From Gammaproteobacteria bacterium (GTDB lineage: Bacteria; Pseudomonadota; Gammaproteobacteria; Burkholderiales; Burkholderiaceae_E), in assembly GCA_030425615.1 (NCBI GenBank), contig JAUIAI010000194.1:1-5974 (forward strand): a DNA stretch of 5,974 nt. Reading direction: 5' to 3'. Numbering within the stretch: the stretch's first letter is position 1; the number at the start of each line of letters is the position of its first letter. This document shows positions 1 to 4,839 of the stretch, piece after piece. Both the position numbers and the translations under genes were made by a program. The notes beneath the pieces were generated by a model. The model saw only the letters and a list, made by a program, of their open reading frames with translations. It did no database searches and was not told where the DNA came from.

Positions 1-803
1 GCCTGGGCCTGCACCAGCGCCCGGATCTCGTGCGGCGTGAGATGACTGGCGTTTTCGTCCGTGAGCAGGAAGGCCGTACCCACCCAGACGCCCTGCGCAC
101 CCATGAGCAGCGCTGCGGCGACGTGTTCGCCCGTGGCAACCCCGCCGGCGGCAAGCACCGGTACGTCGCCGGCCAGCCTCACGATGCGGGGCAGCAGGCT
201 GAAGGTGCCGATACCGCCGGTGTGTCCACCGGCGTCCGTTCCCTGGGCGACCAGAATGTCCGCCCCTGCCTCGAGCGCCTTCATCGCGTGCCGTTCCTGC
301 CCCACCAGGGCCAGCGTGGTCTTGCCGCTTCGCTTGACCCGCTCAACCACGTCGGGCGGACAGCCCACGCCGAGCGCCACCAGATCGACGTCGGACGCGA
401 CCACCTCGTCCACCTGCAGCGCCGTGACCTCCTGGGAACGGACGAAGCGGGTCCGCATCCCAGGCCCGGACGGCGGGGGCACCTCGTATTTGCGTGCGAG
501 CCCTTCGACGAACGCACGGTGCCCGTCCGGGATCTGCGCCTCCATGGCGGCCCGGTCGTTCTCCTCGGGAATCACGGCCGGGATCACGAGATCGACCCCG
601 AACGGTCGCCCGTCCACCCGCTCGCGGATCTGCGCGAGTTCGTCCCGAATCTCCGCGGGCAGCCGACGCGTGGCTCCGTAGACCCCGAATCCGCCGGCGT
701 TGGAGATGGCCGCGACCACCTCCAGCGAATGGCTGAAGCCGAAGATCGGGGTGTCGATGCCGAATCTTTCGCAGATCGGCGTTTTCAAGCGGGAGTCCGA
801 CAT
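1..803 (-). CDS. Nitronate monooxygenase family flavoprotein (2-nitropropane dioxygenase-like), C-terminus beyond window
   Basis: Likely a cytoplasmic FMN-dependent TIM-barrel enzyme that oxidises alkyl nitronates; the exact substrate cannot be read from sequence. Reading minus from the ATG at 803-801, 267 codons are visible, beginning MSDSRLKTPICERFGIDTPI and still open at the left edge. Family members usually have about 320-380 residues, so the C-terminal part is missing. Family signs are the N-terminal 'TPI' strand with an 'AISNAGGFGVYGA' loop (residues 32-44), the 'AQGTDAGGHTG' loop (186-196) with the likely catalytic His194, and the FMN-phosphate region 'AAGGVATGEHVAAALLMGA' (218-236). 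Residues about 80-125 form a charged, helix-like stretch between barrel strands. The start is supported by AGAGG (814-810) six bases upstream. The gene follows the transporter operon on the same strand but beyond a terminator, so it probably has its own promoter; I could not identify one. A FabK-like enoyl reductase is a less likely alternative. Confidence 0.88.
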   Translation of the reverse strand, partial: MSDSRLKTPICERFGIDTPIFGFSHSLEVVAAISNAGGFGVYGATRRLPAEIRDELAQIRERVDGRPFGVDLVIPAVIPEENDRAAMEAQIPDGHRAFVEGLARKYEVPPPSGPGMRTRFVRSQEVTALQVDEVVASDVDLVALGVGCPPDVVERVKRSGKTTLALVGQERHAMKALEAGADILVAQGTDAGGHTGGIGTFSLLPRIVRLAGDVPVLAAGGVATGEHVAAALLMGAQGVWVGTAFLLTDENASHLTPHEIRALVQAQ

Positions 804-809
804 GGTTCG

Positions 810-814
810 CCTCT
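810..814 (-). promoter_or_regulatory. Ribosome binding site of the nitronate monooxygenase gene
   Basis: On the minus strand AGAGG lies six bases before the ATG at 803. It decides the start, since no other in-frame ATG nearby has a comparable Shine-Dalgarno. The rest of the gap up to the terminator (about 815-915) shows no convincing -35/-10 pair or other feature. Confidence 0.6.
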
Positions 815-915
815 TGGGGATATGGGTGACGACGGTGCACGGGCTGGCAGCGGGTGTCGTCAGGGTACAAGGCGCAGCATCGCGCGGAACGCGGTCGCAG
901 GCAAGGCCACGGACG

Positions 916-948
916 AAAAACCGGCGCCGCGCGCTGCGCGTCGCCGGT
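916..948 (-). terminator. Rho-independent terminator after the TRAP-TAXI operon
   Basis: Read on the minus strand, ACCGGCG (948-942) pairs with CGCCGGT (926-920). After one A/G mismatch, CGCGC (940-936) pairs with GCGCG (932-928) around a three-base loop. The stem runs straight into five T residues (920-916). A strong GC stem followed by a T-run is the classic intrinsic terminator layout. It lies about 60 bases after the binding-protein stop codon. There is no T-run on the opposite side, so it works only for minus-strand transcripts. It separates the transporter operon from the nitronate monooxygenase gene. Confidence 0.8.
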
Positions 949-967
949 GTCTGAACGACCTGATGAC

Positions 968-1000
968 GGGCGGTCGGAATCAGCGCAGGGCCGACCGCCC
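968..1000 (-). repeat. Perfect 10-bp inverted repeat just after the binding-protein stop codon
   Basis: GGGCGGTCGG (968-977) and CCGACCGCCC (991-1000) are exact reverse complements separated by 13 bases. The hairpin begins 8 bases after the stop codon of the TAXI binding protein. No T-run follows it, so it is not a terminator by itself. It could protect the 3' end of the binding-protein mRNA from exonucleases, or assist the terminator further downstream. The structure is seen; the role is inferred. Confidence 0.6.
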
Positions 1001-1008
1001 ACCGCCGG

Positions 1009-2037
1009 TCACTTGGCCTCGGGCGGCTTCAGCCCGTCGGGCACGTTCCAGCCGTTCTCCACGTAGTACCGGTAGGCCCCGGCATGCAACGGGATGTTGA
1101 CCTCCTTGAGCGCGTTCTCCCTGGTCAGCGTGTCCTTCATCCACGCGGCCGTGGCATGTACGTCGGCAATGTTGTCCCAGTAAGCCTTGAGCATGTCGTA
1201 GACGACCTGCTCAGGAACATCCTTATTGGCGGCCAGACCGGTCCAGTTGGCGATTGTGTTGACCGGCTCCTTGTTGACGATGCCGTCGCCGTAGACCGAG
1301 GGGTCGAGCTTGTCGAGCGTACGTCCGGGCGAGCTCAGCACCTTCTTGATGCCCGGGTCCTCGAGCTTGTCATCAGGAATGCCGAGGAAGCGGATCGGTT
1401 CCGCTGCCGCGTATTCCTGGATCAGGGGCGATGGTGCACCGGTCGGGATGCCCGTCAGATCCATCTGTCTGTCCGAAAACGCCGTGCGGCCGGACGTCCA
1501 GTCGAACCGCATCAGCGTGTAGTCCTCGTTGGCCTTCAGGCCGGATATCGCCTCGATCACCGCGCTGCTCATGCGCGGTGCGATACCGCCGGGCGGGCCG
1601 AGGAAGACCTTCTTGCCCTTGAGATCGTCGAAACTCTTGATGCCGGAGCTTTCGTAGACCACGTAGTGATAGACACCAAGCGGGAAGTTGACGATCGCCC
1701 GCACGTTCTTGGAAAGTTCGGGTGCACCCTTGACCTTCTGGAACATGGCGGTCCCGGCGCTCATCGCGGCCAGGATTCCGGGTGTGTAGGCCATGAAATC
1801 GATGTCGCCCTTGGCACCCATGAGCACCGTCTTGGTCACCGGCTTGCCGGTGGACATCTGGATCTTGTAGTCGGTGGCTTTCTCGACGACCTGCACCCAT
1901 CCGATGCTGAACTGACCGAGGGTACTGCCCGGCTGGACGCTTTCGAACCGGAAGATCTTCTGGGCACTTGCCGGCGCGGCCGCCGTCGCCAGCGCCGCTG
2001 CGAGCACTGCCGCGGACAGTCGTTTCAGAGGGGTCAT
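1009..2037 (-). CDS. TAXI-family TRAP transporter solute-binding protein (periplasmic)
   Basis: The periplasmic substrate receptor of a TRAP-TAXI uptake system; it would deliver an unknown, probably organic-anion, ligand to the permease encoded just upstream. It is 342 residues from the ATG at 2037. Residues 1-25 form a Sec signal peptide (Lys5-Arg6, an Ala/Leu-rich core, then A-S-A before Gln26). Family signs are 'GAKGDIDFMAYTPGI', 'VRAIVNFPLGVYHYVVYESS', 'IKSFDDLKGKKVFLGPPGG', and the C-terminal 'NIPLHAGAYRYYVENGW'. Total length fits the family (about 320-350 residues). An ATG 11 codons earlier (2070) is also in frame, but it would place extra charged residues before the signal peptide and lacks a good ribosome site, whereas AGGAGA lies six bases before 2037. 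The usual Gly-Ser-Gly-Thr loop after the 'GPPG' turn reads Gly-Gly-Ile-Ala-Pro-Arg here, so ligand contacts may differ. The gene sits 115 bases after the permease stop and is probably co-transcribed with it. Confidence 0.93.
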   Translation of the reverse strand: MTPLKRLSAAVLAAALATAAAPASAQKIFRFESVQPGSTLGQFSIGWVQVVEKATDYKIQMSTGKPVTKTVLMGAKGDIDFMAYTPGILAAMSAGTAMFQKVKGAPELSKNVRAIVNFPLGVYHYVVYESSGIKSFDDLKGKKVFLGPPGGIAPRMSSAVIEAISGLKANEDYTLMRFDWTSGRTAFSDRQMDLTGIPTGAPSPLIQEYAAAEPIRFLGIPDDKLEDPGIKKVLSSPGRTLDKLDPSVYGDGIVNKEPVNTIANWTGLAANKDVPEQVVYDMLKAYWDNIADVHATAAWMKDTLTRENALKEVNIPLHAGAYRYYVENGWNVPDGLKPPEAK

Positions 2038-2043
2038 TGAGTG

Positions 2044-2049
2044 TCTCCT
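2044..2049 (-). promoter_or_regulatory. Strong Shine-Dalgarno of the TAXI binding-protein gene
   Basis: AGGAGA on the minus strand, six bases before the ATG at 2037. It selects this start over the upstream in-frame ATG at 2070. The same hexamer with the same six-base spacing occurs before the proposed permease start. Confidence 0.8.
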
Positions 2050-2092
2050 ACGGTTGAAAATGAGAATCACATCCAGATACGCGCGTGCGCCG

Positions 2093-2118
2093 TCCCCGAC
2101 CGGCGTCGGCCACGGGGA
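2093..2118 (-). other. Possible stem-loop between permease and binding-protein genes
   Basis: TCCCCG (2093-2098) is the reverse complement of CGGGGA (2113-2118), with a shorter CCG/CGG pairing inside. No T-run follows. In operons where the binding protein is needed in excess over the permease, such stems can stabilise the downstream message. That role is inference, and a chance stem is possible at this GC content. The rest of 2038-2152 shows only the Shine-Dalgarno and a 29-codon ORF judged doubtful. Confidence 0.3.
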
Positions 2119-2152
2119 TCGCCGGACAGCGGCAGCATCGCCGCAGGCCGGC

Positions 2153-4060
2153 TCATGACGCGGTCGCCACGCGCCGGGTGGTCCCGCTGGCGAGCACCAC
2201 CAGGACGACCGCCATAGCCAGACCGGCGATCTGTGTTCCCGGGAAGGTCGTCACGAGAAGCACGGCTGCGACCAGGCGCAGTACCCGGGACCAGGTCGGA
2301 ACCCGGGCGCGTTCGAATCCGGTGACGGCGCTCGCGAGCATCCAGATCGCGGCCACCAGCCTTGCACACACCCAGAGGAAGCTCGGCCAGTCGAAACCGG
2401 TGATCAGCAGGATGCTGTTGTCGTAGACGATCACGAACGGGATCAGGAAACCGCTCAGCGCCATCCCGACGGCCGTCACGGCCGTGTTCATCGGGTTCGC
2501 ACCGCTGATCGGCGCCGCCGCGAACGCGGCGATCGCCACCGGTGGCGTGATCGCGGAGAGCACTCCGAAGTAGAAGACGAACATGTGGACCGCGATGTCT
2601 TCGATGCCGAGTTGCTTGATCGCCGGCCCGAGCACGAGCACGATGATCAGGTAGGCCGGCAGAGTGGGCATCCCCATGCCGAGCAGCAGGCACGCGCCGG
2701 CCGTGACCAGCAGCGCCACGAACAGGCTCGAATCGGCGATCACGTTGATCGATGTGGCGAACCGCAGGCTGACTCCGGTGAGATCGAGAATGGCCAGCAT
2801 GACGCCGATGGCGCCGACGGCCATCATAATCCGCGAGCCCGCCACCCCACCCTGCGTCACCGCCCTGACCAGACGCATCGGCTCACGACGCACCGCGGGA
2901 TTGATGAAGCCCAGCACGAGCGCACTGACGGTTGCATAGAAACCCGACATCGCCGGTGAGCGGCCGGTCAGCAACACCCCGATGATGACCAGGATCGGCA
3001 CGATGAACATCATCGCATTCAGGATGTCCGTGCGGGTGATCTTCTCGCGCTCGCTCGCCGGAATCGGTTTTATGTCCAGCCGGCGCGCCTCGAGCGCCAC
3101 GGTGATGAACAGGCTGGCGTAGTAGAACAAAGCCGGCACCAGCGCCGCGATGCAGATCTGCAGATACGGCAGCCCGACGAGCTCGGCCATCATGAACGCG
3201 GCCGCCCCCATGACCGGCGGCATGATCTGTCCGCCCGTGGACGCGGCGGCTTCGACCGCGCCCGCGAAAGCCGGCGTGAAACCGCGCTTTTTGATCAGCG
3301 GGATCGTGAACGCGCCGGTGCCGACGACGTTCGCCGCCACGCTGCCGGACATGGTGCCGAAGATCGCGCTCGCGGTGATGGCTGCATGGGCGGGCCCCCC
3401 GCGCGAGCCACCGGCGACGGCGAAGGCGATCTTGATCAGCGTGTCACCGGCGCCCGTGCCCTGCAGCACGGCACCGAAGATGATGAAGATGAAGATCAGG
3501 GACAGCACGATGGCCGTCGGCAGCCCGAACACGCCCTGGAAGCCGAACCAGACGACTTCCACCATCTCCTCGAGCGTGAAACCCGTGTGGCGCAGCAAGC
3601 CCGGTGCGTTCTCGCCGAACAGGCAGTAGAGGACACCGACGAGCGCCAGCAGCGCCAGCGGCACTCCGAACAGACGCCGGGTGAGTTCGATCAGCGTGAG
3701 GATGGCGCCCAGCGCCACCGCCTGATCGAACGGCGAGAATTCGGCGACCAGGTTCTCCATGTCGTCGATGCCGGAGATGAAGCGCATGACGGCCAGCCCC
3801 ACGACGACCAGCATCGCGGCGTCGAGCAGGACGAGCCCCGCCCGGACGGGCAGCCCGGCCCTGGGATGACGCGCGACCGCCGGGAACAGCAGGATCACGA
3901 CCGCCGTACACGCCAGCAACGCCATCGAGCGGTGAACGGTGGGCTCGAAGGTGCCGAACAACGAGACGTAGATCGCCTGGCAGGCGACGCCGAAGGCGAT
4001 CAGATAGCCCAGTCCGCGCGTGACACGCGCGAACGGGCCGTGAGGCGTGTTCGTATCGAT
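2153..4060 (-). CDS. TRAP transporter permease, fused 4TM/12TM (DctQ-DctM type), non-canonical start
   Basis: Inner-membrane permease of the TRAP-TAXI system, in which the small (4TM) and large (12TM) subunits are one protein; it moves substrate handed over by the binding protein, driven by a sodium or proton gradient. From 4060 it has 635 residues, normal for the family. The N-terminal hydrophobic helices (about 16-110) form the DctQ-like part. The DctM-like part carries the signatures 'SGSVAANVVGTGAFTIPLIK' (238-257), 'STGGQIMPPVMGAAAFMMAE' (274-293), then 'GMGMPTLPAY' and 'SAITPPVAIAAF'. The start is uncertain. No in-frame ATG or GTG exists between the upstream stop (4126-4124) and the conserved region. 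A TTG at 3961 is in frame, but it has no Shine-Dalgarno and would delete the first helix (GLGYLIAFGVACQAIYVSLF). AGGAGA (4072-4067) points six bases ahead to ATC at 4060, giving (M)DTNTPHGPFARVTRG before that helix. The identity is secure; the start is inferred. Confidence 0.9.
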   Translation of the reverse strand: MDTNTPHGPFARVTRGLGYLIAFGVACQAIYVSLFGTFEPTVHRSMALLACTAVVILLFPAVARHPRAGLPVRAGLVLLDAAMLVVVGLAVMRFISGIDDMENLVAEFSPFDQAVALGAILTLIELTRRLFGVPLALLALVGVLYCLFGENAPGLLRHTGFTLEEMVEVVWFGFQGVFGLPTAIVLSLIFIFIIFGAVLQGTGAGDTLIKIAFAVAGGSRGGPAHAAITASAIFGTMSGSVAANVVGTGAFTIPLIKKRGFTPAFAGAVEAAASTGGQIMPPVMGAAAFMMAELVGLPYLQICIAALVPALFYYASLFITVALEARRLDIKPIPASEREKITRTDILNAMMFIVPILVIIGVLLTGRSPAMSGFYATVSALVLGFINPAVRREPMRLVRAVTQGGVAGSRIMMAVGAIGVMLAILDLTGVSLRFATSINVIADSSLFVALLVTAGACLLLGMGMPTLPAYLIIVLVLGPAIKQLGIEDIAVHMFVFYFGVLSAITPPVAIAAFAAAPISGANPMNTAVTAVGMALSGFLIPFVIVYDNSILLITGFDWPSFLWVCARLVAAIWMLASAVTGFERARVPTWSRVLRLVAAVLLVTTFPGTQIAGLAMAVVLVVLASGTTRRVATAS

Positions 4061-4066
4061 GGGATG

Positions 4067-4072
4067 TCTCCT
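4067..4072 (-). promoter_or_regulatory. Shine-Dalgarno pointing to the permease start at 4060
   Basis: AGGAGA, within the longer purine run GGGGGAGGAGA on the minus strand, lies six bases before ATC (4060-4058). The hexamer and spacing match those before the binding protein's ATG. It has no in-frame ATG, GTG or TTG at a usable distance, which makes the true start codon an open question. Confidence 0.65.
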
Positions 4073-4099
4073 CCCCCGCTCCCGCGGGCCCCGGGCCGC

Positions 4100-4128
4100 A
4101 TTATTGCGAAACGGGAATCTGGCCTAAG
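4100..4128 (-). promoter_or_regulatory. Possible sigma70-type promoter for the TRAP-TAXI operon
   Basis: AATAAT (4105-4100 on the minus strand) matches five of six bases of the -10 consensus in an otherwise GC-rich spacer. The -35 region around 4128-4122 (CTTAGG/TTAGGC) is poor. If real, the transcript would start near 4093 and leave a leader of about 33 bases containing the Shine-Dalgarno at 4072-4067. The remainder of the 4130-4230 gap shows no feature I can support. Confidence 0.3.
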
Positions 4129-4230
4129 GATGACACCTAAACGCGGCACGCTCAAGCCGCACTCTCCCGCAGACACGACGAGATCACCTGCGCGACGGCG
4201 GCTCCGGGCGCGGGAGGCCGATCGCGTGTG

Positions 4231-4251
4231 AAAACCGCACCCTGGGGGCGG
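4231..4251 (-). terminator. Weak possible intrinsic terminator after the Nudix gene
   Basis: On the minus strand CCGC (4251-4248) pairs with GCGG (4238-4235). Two further C-G pairs lie inside past one mismatch, and TTTT (4234-4231) follows. It begins six bases after the Nudix stop codon. The stem is short and imperfect, so termination may be partial and some nuo transcript could read into the transporter operon. Confidence 0.4.
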
Positions 4252-4257
4252 CGTCGA

Positions 4258-4830
4258 TCAGTCGCGCTCGAAGACCGGCCAGGGCCGGCGGCCTTCCACC
4301 AGCCGCTCCAGCCAGTGCACCGCGATCTGGGTCTTGACGTCGGTGAGCCGGCCGGCCATGGCCTCGTCCATCAGCCAGCCCAGAGTGACGATCTCGAGTT
4401 CCACGAACTCACCGTCGTCGAGCGTCTGTTCGACGCGCTCGAGGCCACGGGCGAGGAAGATATCGATACGCTCGTCGGCCATGCCGATGGCCGGATGGAT
4501 GCTGGTCAGGGGCGCCCACTCCGCCGCGCGGTAGCCGGTCTCTTCGCGGAGTTCACGCTTGGCCGTGGTCAGAGGCGCCTCGCCGCGATCCCGCTTGCCG
4601 GCCGGTATCTCGACGAACACCTGCTGCAGGGGATACCGGAACTGTCGCTCGACCAGCACGCGGCCGTCGTCGAACAGCGGCACGATGGCGGCCGCTCCCG
4701 GATGCATGACGAACTCGCGACCGGCCACCTTGCCGTCCGGCAGACGGGCCTGATCCCGACGCACGTCGAAGAACAGACCCCGATGCACGATCTCGCCCGA
4801 GACGGGGATCTCGACCAGGCGCTTGCTCAT
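4258..4830 (-). CDS. Nudix hydrolase, ADP-ribose pyrophosphatase-like
   Basis: Likely a cytoplasmic Mg2+-dependent hydrolase that splits ADP-ribose or a related nucleoside diphosphate sugar into AMP and a phosphorylated sugar, a housecleaning role. The protein has 190 residues. The Nudix box is complete and perfect at 78-100: Gly78, Glu84, then Arg92-Glu93-Leu94-x-Glu96-Glu97-x-Gly99-Tyr100, where the paired glutamates bind metal. The preceding 'VEIPAGK' and the N-terminal 'HRGLFFDVRRDQARLPDG' are typical of the ADP-ribose pyrophosphatase group. After the box, 'SIHPAIGMADERIDIFLARGL' (110-130) is the region that sets substrate choice, and it is not diagnostic enough to fix the substrate. The ATG at 4830 lies 9 bases after the nuoN stop with no clear Shine-Dalgarno, suggesting translational coupling to nuoN. 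A Nudix gene behind nuoN is, from general knowledge, a recurring arrangement in proteobacteria. Confidence 0.93.
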   Translation of the reverse strand: MSKRLVEIPVSGEIVHRGLFFDVRRDQARLPDGKVAGREFVMHPGAAAIVPLFDDGRVLVERQFRYPLQQVFVEIPAGKRDRGEAPLTTAKRELREETGYRAAEWAPLTSIHPAIGMADERIDIFLARGLERVEQTLDDGEFVELEIVTLGWLMDEAMAGRLTDVKTQIAVHWLERLVEGRRPWPVFERD

Positions 4831-4839
4831 AGCCGGCGC

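Noticed and set aside
30..1100. Plus-strand ORF of 356 codons at the left end
   Set aside because: It overlaps the whole visible nitronate monooxygenase gene, the terminator and the end of the binding-protein gene on the other strand. There is no recognisable domain and it is Arg/Pro/Gly/His-rich.
1084..2040. Long plus-strand ORF of 318 codons opposite the TAXI binding protein
   Set aside because: It is antisense to a gene with a signal peptide and clear family motifs. Its translation has no domain signs and a composition rich in Arg, Gly, Asp and His typical of GC-rich shadow frames.
2067..2693. Minus-strand ORF of 208 codons in a second frame of the permease gene
   Set aside because: It lies almost wholly inside the permease coding region, where the main frame encodes conserved membrane segments. 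Only its last 29 codons lie outside, and these are discussed as a separate doubtful ORF.
4067..4098. G-rich stretch on the minus strand as a possible G-quadruplex regulating the permease
   Set aside because: Only three G-tracts of three or more are clearly available with short loops, and the stretch is equally explained by a Shine-Dalgarno in GC-rich DNA.
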